This document shows, in pieces, positions 1 to 7,619 of a stretch of DNA of 64,000 bases. A program made the translations under genes and the position numbers. The stretch is from Selenomonas sp. (GTDB lineage: Bacteria; Bacillota_C; Negativicutes; Selenomonadales; Selenomonadaceae), in contig NZ_JAILKR010000133.1 in assembly GCF_024693525.1 (NCBI RefSeq), positions 60,949-124,948 on the forward strand, written 5' to 3'. The notes below the pieces were generated by a model that had not been told where the DNA came from, did no database searches, and was given only the letters and a program-made list of their open reading frames with translations. Numbering within the stretch: the first letter of the stretch is position 1; each line of letters starts with the position of its first letter.

Positions 1-268
1 ATTAGATTTAATATCATATGTTAAACATTCCTTTGCCTCTGAATGTATATCGTTAGCAATAGCTGTAGGTACATTATTGATTAACACACCGGATACCCCG
101 CTCCCAAGATGGGAAATATACTTACTTATTTTCTGTATCTCTTATATGATATTATCAACCATTAGAATTATATTAATCTTATTTGCTTTGACTAACGTAC
201 CAAACGATACATATCATGGAAATAAAAATTTAGCAGGCAAGAAGCCTCACGTCCCCAAGAATTTATAA
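1..268 (+). CDS. C-terminal part of a membrane protein, cut by window edge
   Basis: The frame is open from base 2 to the stop at 268, so the gene probably begins before the window; an internal TTG at 77 could also serve as a start but has no clear ribosome binding site. The visible ~88 residues hold two hydrophobic stretches (around SLAIAVGTLLI and WEIYLLIFCISYMILSTIR) and a short basic tail, consistent with an integral membrane protein. I do not recognise a family. It lies on the mobile-element side of the integrase at 751, so it may be element cargo. Low certainty that it is a real gene. Confidence 0.35.
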   Translation, partial: LDLISYVKHSFASECISLAIAVGTLLINTPDTPLPRWEIYLLIFCISYMILSTIRIILILFALTNVPNDTYHGNKNLAGKKPHVPKNL

Positions 269-329
269 GTGTTTATTTGCCATATATGAAAGGCAATTGC
301 CAATGGTAAAAGTATATTCCTAAAAACAT

Positions 330-361
330 AATAAAAGGCCCGACCATACGGCCGAGCCCTC
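330..361 (-). terminator. Rho-independent terminator of the small toxin mRNA
   Basis: On the minus strand GGCTCGGCC pairs with GGTCGGGCC across a short GTAT loop (337-358, with G-U pairs) and is followed by TTTTATTATG. It lies about 40 bases past the toxin stop codon at 401. Confidence 0.75.
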
Positions 362-400
362 GCTCAGGTTGCGATCCTAAGCATTTGTGCTGTTGCTGCG

Positions 401-487
401 TCAATGTCTATCCAGCCACTTGCAGATGTAGTAGCTAAGTACGCCTGCCACGACAGACAAAAAGAGGTTTGTAATATATTCTACCAA
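401..487 (-). CDS. Small hydrophobic peptide, candidate type I toxin
   Basis: This 28-codon ORF (TTG start at 487-485, TGA at 403-401) translates as MVEYITNLFLSVVAGV followed by LSYYICKWLDRH: one membrane helix followed by a short charged tail. That shape is typical of Firmicutes type I (Fst/Ldr-like or 'holin-like') toxins. Support for expression is strong: a near-consensus promoter (TTGCAT, 18 bp, TATAAT) at 566-537, an AGGAGG Shine-Dalgarno at 502-497 nine bases before the TTG, and an intrinsic terminator at 330-361. A divergent small RNA at 587-670 carries sequence complementary to the start codon region. It is too short for ordinary gene callers. Toxin activity is inferred, not shown. 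Confidence 0.7.
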   Translation of the reverse strand: MVEYITNLFLSVVAGVLSYYICKWLDRH

Positions 488-496
488 AAGAAGCCA

Positions 497-502
497 CCTC
501 CT
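497..502 (-). promoter_or_regulatory. Ribosome binding site deciding the TTG start of the toxin
   Basis: Perfect AGGAGG on the minus strand, nine bases upstream of the TTG codon at 487. It is the main reason to accept the unusual start codon. Confidence 0.75.
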
Positions 503-536
503 TCCTTCTGCAGATATGAGGTGCGCAGCATGGTAT

Positions 537-566
537 ATTATACGATATTGCTTGATGGGAATGCAA
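537..566 (-). promoter_or_regulatory. Promoter of the toxin mRNA
   Basis: Minus strand: TTGCAT (566-561), 18-bp spacer, TATAAT (542-537). It overlaps the plus-strand promoter of the divergent sRNA (552-580). Confidence 0.75.
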
Positions 567-580
567 TACCATGATATAAT
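552..580 (+). promoter_or_regulatory. Promoter of the divergent antitoxin-like sRNA
   Basis: Plus strand: TTGATG (552-557), 17-bp spacer, TATAAT (575-580). The two promoters face apart and overlap, so their polymerases could compete. Confidence 0.7.
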
Positions 581-586
581 AAATCC

Positions 587-670
587 AGCTAAGAGGTTTG
601 TGATACTACCAATAGAGTGTCACGTCCAGTAAGAAAAGCCTTAGGGTCGCTCCCTAGGGCTTTTCTTATA
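587..670 (+). ncRNA. Candidate antitoxin small RNA
   Basis: Predicted transcript of about 85 nt from the promoter at 552-580 to a strong terminator at 631-668. Its 5' part (591-612) repeats the toxin start region in antisense orientation: AAGAGGTTTGT (591-601) equals 462-472, and CTACCAA (606-612) equals 481-487. These segments can pair with the toxin mRNA over the TTG start codon and the codons just after it, which would block translation. This divergent layout with separated complementary blocks resembles ShoB/OhsC and ZorO/OrzO of E. coli rather than the convergent Fst/par layout. The sequences are observed; function is inferred. Confidence 0.65.
631..668 (+). terminator. Terminator of the sRNA
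   Basis: AAGAAAAGCCTTAGGG pairs with CCCTAGGGCTTTTCTT (one G-U pair) across a TCGCT loop. The near-symmetric A and T runs would let it act in both directions. Confidence 0.8.
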
Positions 671-674
671 CCTG

Positions 675-719
675 TAAACGGTCAACGCATGTCATCGTGT
701 GCGCTGGCCGTTTTTTTCT
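675..719 (+). terminator. Terminator just upstream of the integrase gene
   Basis: AACGGTCAACGCA pairs with TGCGCTGGCCGTT (G-U pairs allowed) and is followed by a T run. It would insulate the integrase from upstream transcription. Confidence 0.65.
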
Positions 720-750
720 TTGCTAGAATAGATAGCAAAGGAGTGATTCG

Positions 751-1800
751 ATGCCAGCATATAAAGATACGACTCGCAATACGTGGTATGTAAAATTTCG
801 ATATACGGATTGGCAGGGAAACCGCAAGGAGACCACAAAGCGCGGATTCCCCACCAAGCGCGAAGCCAAGGAATACGAAGAAGAATTCAAGCGAAAAGCT
901 CAGGGAACAGCTGACATGACGCTATCCAGTCTGTACGACATTTACATAGCTGACAAGGCACAACGCGCAAAGCAAAGCACCGTCAATTCAGTCGCTAACA
1001 CCCTACAATCGCATGTCATTCCCTACATGGGAAACCTCTCCCTATCCGATATAACGCCAGCCGTCATTAGAAACTGGCAGAACCAATTAGCAAACACCAA
1101 CAGCAGACGCGACAAACGGCCGCTCAAGCCGTCAACATTAAAGAATATCAACGGCCGATTTTCAACCATGCTTAACTTCGCCGTTAAATATTACGGACTT
1201 CCCAAGAATCCTATGCACATTACAGGATCGCAAGGAAAATATGAACGCCGGATCGACTTTTGGACAAAAGAAGAATTTGATACCTTCCTATCTGTAGTCA
1301 AAGCCCCCATGTATCAATGTATATTTCGATTACTCTACTATACAGGAATGAGAATCGGTGAAGCGTTAGCCCTCACACGAGATGATTTTGACCAGCAAGC
1401 AAATAGAATAACCATCAACAAGACATTCACTCAGAAACGCACTACAACCGCGCCTAAGACGTACGCAAGCACAAGGCATATAATTATCCCCAGCCATCTC
1501 GCCAACGAGCTTACAGACGTTATTAACCGCATGTCGTACGAAAGCGAGCGTATATTTCCTATCTGCTATCGCTCCGTAAATTCGCAGTATAATTACTGCA
1601 TAAGAAAGTCCGGTGTACGAAAGCTTGAAATGCACAGCCTACGACATGCCCACGCGTCACAGCTTATTGAAATGAAAGTTCCCATCACTGCAATAGCCCA
1701 ACGGTTAGGCCATTCATCCCCACAAGTCACGCTTTCCATCTACGCTCATGCAATGCCCCAAAGCGATAAAGATATTGCAGATATGCTGGAAGATTTTTAG
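751..1800 (+). CDS. Tyrosine recombinase/integrase
   Basis: A 349-residue phage-type integrase. An N-terminal arm-binding domain (about 1-50, with the WYVKFRY strand and a basic TTKRGFPTKREAKE segment) is followed by a SAM-like core-binding domain (about 55-150). The catalytic domain shows all expected residues: R201 (TGMRIGEAL), H295 and R298 (HSLRH), H321 (LGHSS) and the nucleophile Y331. The ATG follows AAAGGAG. It is intact and of normal length. Two 11-bp-spaced direct repeats just past the stop (1813-1830) look like integrase arm sites, so this gene probably marks one end of an element extending left out of the window. Its attachment site is not identified. Confidence 0.93.
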   Translation: MPAYKDTTRNTWYVKFRYTDWQGNRKETTKRGFPTKREAKEYEEEFKRKAQGTADMTLSSLYDIYIADKAQRAKQSTVNSVANTLQSHVIPYMGNLSLSDITPAVIRNWQNQLANTNSRRDKRPLKPSTLKNINGRFSTMLNFAVKYYGLPKNPMHITGSQGKYERRIDFWTKEEFDTFLSVVKAPMYQCIFRLLYYTGMRIGEALALTRDDFDQQANRITINKTFTQKRTTTAPKTYASTRHIIIPSHLANELTDVINRMSYESERIFPICYRSVNSQYNYCIRKSGVRKLEMHSLRHAHASQLIEMKVPITAIAQRLGHSSPQVTLSIYAHAMPQSDKDIADMLEDF

Positions 1801-1812
1801 TGTGCCGTTTGT

Positions 1813-1830
1813 GTGGTCAAAACGTGGTCA
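1813..1830 (+). repeat. Direct repeat pair, putative integrase arm-type sites
   Basis: GTGGTCA occurs at 1813-1819 and 1824-1830, an 11-bp period that puts both copies on one face of the helix, directly after the integrase stop codon. This is the usual place for arm-type binding sites at an element end. Role inferred. Confidence 0.5.
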
Positions 1831-1847
1831 ATTAACCTTTAATCAAT

Positions 1848-1890
1848 CCGCAACCCCTTGATTTTACTAGGGTTGCGGTATTTATTTTCT
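1848..1890. terminator. Bidirectional terminator between integrase and rbgA
   Basis: CCGCAACCC (1848-1856) pairs perfectly with GGGTTGCGG (1870-1878), followed on the plus strand by TATTTATTTTCTT. The genes on both sides converge here. Confidence 0.75.
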
Positions 1891-1904
1891 TATAATTTGC
1901 TAAA

Positions 1905-2825
1905 TCATTCAATGTTTTTTTCTGCCTCCTGCTGTTCTGCCTCACTGGCTGGAACACCATCCAACGTAACCAAACCAAGTTTTCCGGCACGGAATTCATT
2001 CAAGACAATATTCTGCGCCTTTTCCAAATCCACGATACCGCCTTTTATAAGGCACCCCCGCTTGCGTCCCACAGCCTCCAAGAGTTCCAAACCATCCGTT
2101 GGCATTTCCCCCTTGAACTTAAACCGTTCCACCAAACGCTCTGGATAATTCTGGCGAAGGGATGCCAACAAGAGTGCCGTCACCTGCTCTCGGTCGTAAA
2201 TATCATCGTTGATTGCCCCCGTGAAGGCCAGCTTCAAGCCAACGGTCTGATCTTCAAACTTCGGCCAGAGGATACCCGGCGTATCCAAAAGATCCAGATT
2301 GCTACCAATCTTTATCCACTGTTTGGCCCGCGTAACACCAGGCTGATTGGCAGCCTTGGCCTTTATAGCACCAGCCAAGCGATTGATTAGCGAGGACTTG
2401 CCCACGTTGGGAATGCCCAAAATCATGCAGCGGGCAGCCCGGGCTTTTGCCCCTTTGGAAACAAACTTCTCCGTTTTGGGGCGAGCCAGCTCTTCCGCCG
2501 CTCTTACCAACTGCTTCATGCCCTTGCCCTTGACCGAATCGATTGCCACCGCCACAATTCCCTGACTGCGGAAATACTCCAGCCATTCCTTCGTACTGCG
2601 GCTGTCCGCAAGGTCAGCCTTGTTCAGCGCTATCATCCGCGGCTTATCCTTGATGATTTCTGCCAGCATCGGGTTAGCAGAACTTGCGGGAATGCGCGCA
2701 TCAAGCAGTTCAATGACCACGTCCACCAGCTTCAGGTTCTCCTCAATGAGGCGCTGAGCCTTTTTCATGTGGCCTGGGAACCACTGCAGCGTCGGGATGT
2801 CCTTCCGCATATCGTTATCCGTCAT
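1905..2825 (-). CDS. rbgA: Ribosome biogenesis GTPase RbgA/YlqF
   Basis: A 306-residue circularly permuted GTPase that assists late assembly of the 50S subunit. The G motifs are in permuted order: NKAD (G4, residues 68-71), then the P-loop GIPNVGKSS (137-145), then DTPG (G3, about 180). The N-terminal WFPGHM motif is typical of the family, and a C-terminal helical RNA-binding region follows. The ATG follows GGAGGATAGATAA. It is a single gene ending against the bidirectional terminator at 1848-1890. Normal length; confident assignment. Confidence 0.95.
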   Translation of the reverse strand: MTDNDMRKDIPTLQWFPGHMKKAQRLIEENLKLVDVVIELLDARIPASSANPMLAEIIKDKPRMIALNKADLADSRSTKEWLEYFRSQGIVAVAIDSVKGKGMKQLVRAAEELARPKTEKFVSKGAKARAARCMILGIPNVGKSSLINRLAGAIKAKAANQPGVTRAKQWIKIGSNLDLLDTPGILWPKFEDQTVGLKLAFTGAINDDIYDREQVTALLLASLRQNYPERLVERFKFKGEMPTDGLELLEAVGRKRGCLIKGGIVDLEKAQNIVLNEFRAGKLGLVTLDGVPASEAEQQEAEKNIE

Positions 2826-2971
2826 TTATCTATCCTCCGATTTCGTTTTCAAGTTTTAATGGTTCTATTATACAATATCCTTGCAAGCAGTGTCCGCTTT
2901 TCTTTCAGACGCCAAATTCCATTTAATCTTTCGGGCACATGCAACGATAATAATACGAAGTAGTGATTGTT

Positions 2972-3568
2972 ATGCGCAAGCATTTCGCAAAAATTTTCAC
3001 CGTTTCCACGATAGCCCTCTGCCTGATGGGAACTTCCACCATTCCCGTATCCGCCGGAATTGGAACAGGCATCGGTATTTCCATTCCCACCAGCGGCAGC
3101 AGCAAAAGCGCATCGCCTGGCAAAACCTACGCCGCCTTCCGGGCGGATAAGCTTACCGAAGAGCTCACGGTGGAGGACCGGCACGGACGGCTGCTGCTGG
3201 AGTTTAAGGTCACTAACGTAGGCGATGCCCCCTATACCGTTTCCCATCGCAACGGCCAAGTCTACGACTTTGCCATCTTAGACAAAAACGGCAAGGCGCT
3301 CTATCGCTATTCGAATGGCATGGCCTTCACCCAGGCCTTGACTAGTACCACCATCGCCCCCCACCAAAGCGTAGTCTATCAGGCAGAGCTTGACCGTAAG
3401 GCCTATCGCAAGCTAAAAGATGACGCGGTTCTTGTCACCGCCTGGCTCACCGATACCCCTTATGTACTTTCCACCAATCTGCCCACCCGGTCAACAGCGG
3501 GCTCAAGCCCTGCCACTATCCACGGGGGAATCATTTTAGGCAATGGCCACTGGGCTTATGATGACTGA
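2972..3568 (+). CDS. Secreted protein with BsuPI-like domain
   Basis: About 198 residues. A signal peptide (MRKHFAK, a hydrophobic core, then a site near VSA-G) is followed by a Gly/Ser-rich linker and a beta-rich domain. That domain has the pattern of BsuPI (intracellular proteinase inhibitor) proteins: LLLEFKVTNVGDAPY, then YDFAILDKNGKALYRYS, then TIAPHQSVVYQAELD. I chose the ATG at 2972; a GTG three codons earlier is also possible, and neither has a strong ribosome binding site (GAAG only). The BsuPI fold is used as a general extracellular module, so inhibitor activity should not be assumed. It is a single gene. Confidence 0.65.
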   Translation: MRKHFAKIFTVSTIALCLMGTSTIPVSAGIGTGIGISIPTSGSSKSASPGKTYAAFRADKLTEELTVEDRHGRLLLEFKVTNVGDAPYTVSHRNGQVYDFAILDKNGKALYRYSNGMAFTQALTSTTIAPHQSVVYQAELDRKAYRKLKDDAVLVTAWLTDTPYVLSTNLPTRSTAGSSPATIHGGIILGNGHWAYDD

Positions 3569-3613
3569 CCAGCGATTCTATGATATACTAAACAGATAGT
3601 ATAAACAAAGGAT

Positions 3614-4939
3614 GTGTATGATTCATTGGATAGTTCCCAAGCAGGTTTCCTGTTCGTTTCTTTAATAATTTTACTAATGGCCAACGGCTTCTTTTCCTTA
3701 ATTGAAACCGCCATTACCGAAAGCCATCGCGGCCGTCTCGAAAAACTTCAAGAAGAGGGCAATTCCCACGCCAAGGCTTCGCTGCTGATTCTTGAAAATC
3801 CTGAGCCGATGCTTTCCTTATGCCAGGTTGGCATTACGCTGACCAGTATTTTAACGGGGATTTGCACCGGTGTCTTTCTCGCGCCCTTTTTAGCGAATTA
3901 CCTGACCTTTTTGCCGCAAGGATGGCTTGTGGCCCTGATTTTTTCCATTGTTGCCATGACCTATATCACCCTGCTGTTCAGTGAGTTCCTGCCGAAAAAA
4001 GCAGCAATTCAAAATCCTGAGGCAGTGCTTTTAAAATACCATCGCACCTTGGAAATCATCACCGATTTGACCCACCCCTTTATCTCCCTGCTCTCTGGCT
4101 CAGCCAATCTCATTCTGCTGATTTTCGGCATCAATCCCAAATTTGACGATACCGTCACTGAGGACGAAGTCAAAGACCTTATCGAGCAGGGCACGGAGGA
4201 TGGTACCTTTGAAAAGGCCGAGCAGGCTATGGTGGACCGCATTTTCCACATGAGCGACCAAACCGCCTATGCCCTGATGACACCACGCACACAGATGCTC
4301 TGGCTCGACCTTTCCGATTCCTTGAAACATAATCTGCGACTGATTCGCGAGAATCATCAGGATGTCTTTCCTGTCGGCCGCGACAGTCTCGATGACTTCT
4401 GCGGCATCCTTTATGCGAAGGATTTACTCAATGCCGCCCTCGAGCGGAAGACCCTGGATCTTTCCAACTACATCCGCAAGCCCCTCTTTGTGCCCCGCTC
4501 CATGGAAACCTTCCGGGTACTGGAACAATTCCGGGAAAGCGGCACCCACGAAGCCATGGTACTGGATGAATACGGCGGGGTCATCGGCTTTTTGACCATG
4601 GATGACATCCTGCAGGAAATCATCAGCGACACCCACGCCACCGGCGAACCAGACCCGGTTCAGCTTACGGTACGGGATGAAAACTCCTGGCTGGTGGATG
4701 GGCTTTATTCCATCGATGATTTTAAGGAACGCTTTGCCATTGACGAACTACCCGATGAAGACCACGACCATTATCAGACCATGGGTGGCTTCCTCACCTC
4801 CTACTTTGGCTACATCCCCAAGGCTGGGGAAAAGAAAGACTGGAACGGCTTTACCTTTGAAGTCGTCGATATGGACCGGGCGCGGATCGATAAAATCATG
4901 ATAACCAAGATTCCCACCGCAGCCAGCCCAACAGACTAA
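3614..4939 (+). CDS. CNNM/CBS-domain membrane protein, CorC/HlyC family
   Basis: 441 residues. A DUF21/CNNM membrane domain (about 1-190, four hydrophobic segments) is followed by two CBS domains (about 205-330, ending in MVLDEYGGVIGFLTMDDILQE) and a C-terminal CorC_HlyC domain (about 350-430, VDGLYSIDDFKE onward). Family members are linked to Mg2+/Co2+ efflux or sodium/magnesium exchange; 'hemolysin' in the family name is historical. The start is uncertain: a GTG at 3614 with AAAGGA only two bases away, or a TTG at 3626 with better spacing. A TATACT box lies at about 3587. Confidence 0.88.
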   Translation: MYDSLDSSQAGFLFVSLIILLMANGFFSLIETAITESHRGRLEKLQEEGNSHAKASLLILENPEPMLSLCQVGITLTSILTGICTGVFLAPFLANYLTFLPQGWLVALIFSIVAMTYITLLFSEFLPKKAAIQNPEAVLLKYHRTLEIITDLTHPFISLLSGSANLILLIFGINPKFDDTVTEDEVKDLIEQGTEDGTFEKAEQAMVDRIFHMSDQTAYALMTPRTQMLWLDLSDSLKHNLRLIRENHQDVFPVGRDSLDDFCGILYAKDLLNAALERKTLDLSNYIRKPLFVPRSMETFRVLEQFRESGTHEAMVLDEYGGVIGFLTMDDILQEIISDTHATGEPDPVQLTVRDENSWLVDGLYSIDDFKERFAIDELPDEDHDHYQTMGGFLTSYFGYIPKAGEKKDWNGFTFEVVDMDRARIDKIMITKIPTAASPTD

Positions 4940-4957
4940 CCGAAAAACAAGCAAAAA

Positions 4958-4999
4958 ATACCTGCCCTGACGGATTTTACCGCTAGGGCAGGTATTTTG
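4958..4999. terminator. Bidirectional terminator
   Basis: ATACCTGCCCT (4958-4968) pairs with AGGGCAGGTAT (4985-4995), with an A run before and TTTTGC after. It serves the convergent CNNM gene and LacI-type regulator gene. Confidence 0.85.
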
Positions 5000-5000
5000 C

Positions 5001-6026
5001 TTATAGAGAAATTTTTCCGGTGGTATCCCGAACCACCAGTATATTGTCGAGAAGAATGCGCTTGCTTTTCCCGCCGCGAATGGTTTCTATCAGCAGATTG
5101 GCAGCACTTTCTCCCAGCTGGAACATATTCTGGTCCATGGTGGTAAGTTTTGGCTCCACCAACCGCGATAAGGCGATATTGTCATAGCCCATAATGGAAA
5201 TGTCCTGTGGTACGGACAGCCCCAACCGCTTGCAGGCATTCAAGGCACCTACCGCCATTAAATCGTTGCAACAAAAAATAGCCGTCGGCCTTAATTGGGG
5301 CAGTTTTTTCACCAAAGCCGCCATAGTGGCATCTACGGTGTCAACACCATTGCCTTCACCGATATTTAAGATGTAATCCTCGACCCCCCTGCCCGCTGCG
5401 GTCATGACCTGGCGATAGGTTTCCTCCTTAATGTCATAGGAATCGGAATTCGCCCCCCGCACAAACAGAATCTGCCTATGTCCCAAGCCATGCAGATAGT
5501 CCAAGGCTGTTTTGCAGCCCAGCTGCTCATCATTGCCCACATAGGACACGCCATTTATCCGGTGATACCCGTTAATAAACACCAAGGGAACCCGCTCCAC
5601 TAATTTTTCGTAGAAGCTCTCTTTGATGTCTTTCGTATTCGGACTGATGACGATAATCCCGGACACGTTGCGCGCCACCAGGGCATTAATGGCCTGACTT
5701 TCCTGCTTTGGGTCATTCTTGGCACAATTGAGCAGGAAGGAAAAACCCACCTGCCGAACAGCCTCTTCGATGCCGTCAATTACCTCGGCAAAAAACATAT
5801 TGTGCAGTCCCGGTACCACCACCCCAATGGTGGTGGATTTGCGGGTATTAAGTTCCCGGGCCTGCACGTTGGGCACATAATTAAGGCTGCTTATTGCCGC
5901 CTTAACCTTCTCCTGGGTCTCCCGCTTTACCGGATAATTGCCATTTACCACCCGGGACACCGTTGCCACCGATACACCAGCAACCTTTGCTACATCCACA
6001 ATCGTAGCCTGTTTCTTCTCTTCCAT
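5001..6026 (-). CDS. LacI/GalR-family transcriptional regulator
   Basis: About 341 residues. An N-terminal LacI helix-turn-helix (TIVDVAKVAGVSVATVSRVV, residues 8-27) is followed by the hinge (YVPNVQARELNTRKS) and a periplasmic-binding-protein-like sugar domain. I chose the ATG at 6026, nine codons inside the longest frame, because CAGGTCGTT precedes it and it clears the galT stop at 6050 by 23 bases. It is the last gene of galK-galE-galT, so it is the obvious candidate for binding the operators at 9892, 10009, 12128-12153, 12211 and 17669. The inducer is likely galactose or a galactoside (inferred). Confidence 0.9.
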   Translation of the reverse strand: MEEKKQATIVDVAKVAGVSVATVSRVVNGNYPVKRETQEKVKAAISSLNYVPNVQARELNTRKSTTIGVVVPGLHNMFFAEVIDGIEEAVRQVGFSFLLNCAKNDPKQESQAINALVARNVSGIIVISPNTKDIKESFYEKLVERVPLVFINGYHRINGVSYVGNDEQLGCKTALDYLHGLGHRQILFVRGANSDSYDIKEETYRQVMTAAGRGVEDYILNIGEGNGVDTVDATMAALVKKLPQLRPTAIFCCNDLMAVGALNACKRLGLSVPQDISIMGYDNIALSRLVEPKLTTMDQNMFQLGESAANLLIETIRGGKSKRILLDNILVVRDTTGKISL

Positions 6027-6049
6027 AACGACCTGCTTTCTTCGGCACC

Positions 6050-7555
6050 TCAATCCTCAGAAACGGTTTGCATAAACCTATCGAAAGCTGCCATTCCCTG
6101 GGCATCGCGCTTGAAAACACCAGCATGGGTCAACACCACTGCAAAAACCTTACCAATTTCTGCCTGCAGGATTTCCGTTACCTGCTCCGGCGCAACCTTC
6201 GGATATTTTTCCCGCAGCATTTGATACCAGTCCGCATGCTTTGCCAGCTCAGCAATCCCCGAAACATCTTCCGTACCCTTGACCAGTTCCTGCTCCAGCC
6301 GCTGCATCTCCTGTTTCAGCCGTGCTGGCAATACCGCCAGCCCCATTACCTCGATAAGACCGATGTTTTCCTTCTTGATATGGTGCACCTCGGCATGGGG
6401 ATGAAAAATCCCCAAGGGATGATCCGCGCTGGTTCGGTTATTGCGCAGCACCAAATCCAGCTCATAGGCCTTCCCGCGGCGGCGAGCAATAGGCGTAATG
6501 GTATTATGGGGCTTGCCATCGGAAACAGGCAGTACACCAACGCTGTCATCCCGATAGGAACGCCACTTGGTGAGGATTTTATCCGCAAGGCTTACAAGCT
6601 CTTCCCGGTTCTCTCCAGTCAGCCGGATGGTCGACATGGGCCATTTGACCCGGCCGATTTTTACCGAAGGAAAACCAGCTGCTGCATACTCCTTTTCCAC
6701 CGGGGCCTTGGCCATAGCAAAATCATAGCGCCCCCCCTGGTAATGGTCATGGGAAAGAATCGAACCGCCGACTATGGGCAAATCCGCATTGGACCCTAGG
6801 AAATAATGGGGAAAAATCGTTACAAAATCCAACAGATTTTCAAAGGTCTTGCGATTCACCTTCATGGGCGTATGCTTACGATTCAAGACAATGCAATGCT
6901 CGTTGTAATAAGTATACGGCGAATACTGCAAAAACCAGCGATGGGATGCCAGCCGCAATGGAATTAGCCGGTGGGTCTGTCTGGCAGGATGACCAGCATG
7001 CCCAGCAAAGCCTTCATTTTCCCGGCACAATAGACACTGGGGATACGTACTTGCCGCCACCAATTTCGCCTTGGCAATATCCCGGGGATCTTTTTCCGGC
7101 TTGGATAAGTTGATGGTTATATCTAGCGGACCGTATTCGGTGGACACCTGCCATTTCAAATTCTTATCAATCCTATCCTTGCGGATATAATTGGCTGCAA
7201 TGCTCATCTTATAAAAATTATCCGTTGCCGCCTTGGGTGCCCGCGCATAATCCTCCTGGAATTTTCGCACCACCTCCGAAGGCCGCGGCATAACACAATT
7301 CATCAGCCGGGTATCGAACAAATCCCGCTGACAAACCGTATCTTCGATAAGTCCTTTCTGCACCGCAAAGTCCAGCATAACCGCCAATATCGGTGCAGCC
7401 GTTTCTAAGTTTTCTTCTATTTCTTCCGGCACAAATTCGCTGACCTGCAAAACATCCAGCAGCAAATTTGCACTGTAGTAAAAATCATCTTCGCTGATAA
7501 GACCGCGCTGCTTAGCGAAATTCAGCAGGCGGTTGATTTCTGTATTGATGTTCAT
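6050..7555 (-). CDS. galT: Galactose-1-phosphate uridylyltransferase, class II
   Basis: 501 residues, the length of the Gram-positive class II GalT, which differs from the ~350-residue class I enzyme. It transfers UMP from UDP-glucose to galactose 1-phosphate in the Leloir pathway. Typical class II stretches include LCRENEGFAGHAGHPARQTH, YYNEHCIVLN and GGSILSHDHYQGGRYDFAMA. The ATG follows AAAGGACG. It lies between galE (64-bp gap) and the LacI-type regulator and is very likely cotranscribed with both. Nothing is missing. Confidence 0.95.
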   Translation of the reverse strand: MNINTEINRLLNFAKQRGLISEDDFYYSANLLLDVLQVSEFVPEEIEENLETAAPILAVMLDFAVQKGLIEDTVCQRDLFDTRLMNCVMPRPSEVVRKFQEDYARAPKAATDNFYKMSIAANYIRKDRIDKNLKWQVSTEYGPLDITINLSKPEKDPRDIAKAKLVAASTYPQCLLCRENEGFAGHAGHPARQTHRLIPLRLASHRWFLQYSPYTYYNEHCIVLNRKHTPMKVNRKTFENLLDFVTIFPHYFLGSNADLPIVGGSILSHDHYQGGRYDFAMAKAPVEKEYAAAGFPSVKIGRVKWPMSTIRLTGENREELVSLADKILTKWRSYRDDSVGVLPVSDGKPHNTITPIARRRGKAYELDLVLRNNRTSADHPLGIFHPHAEVHHIKKENIGLIEVMGLAVLPARLKQEMQRLEQELVKGTEDVSGIAELAKHADWYQMLREKYPKVAPEQVTEILQAEIGKVFAVVLTHAGVFKRDAQGMAAFDRFMQTVSED

Positions 7556-7619
7556 TTTTATCGTCCTTTCAACCTTCCCAAAGGAAGGCGGCAGCCATCA
7601 GGCCAACAGACAAAATTCG

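Noticed and set aside
291..300. Palindrome GGCAATTGCC
   Set aside because: Short and isolated; no promoter or matching site nearby.
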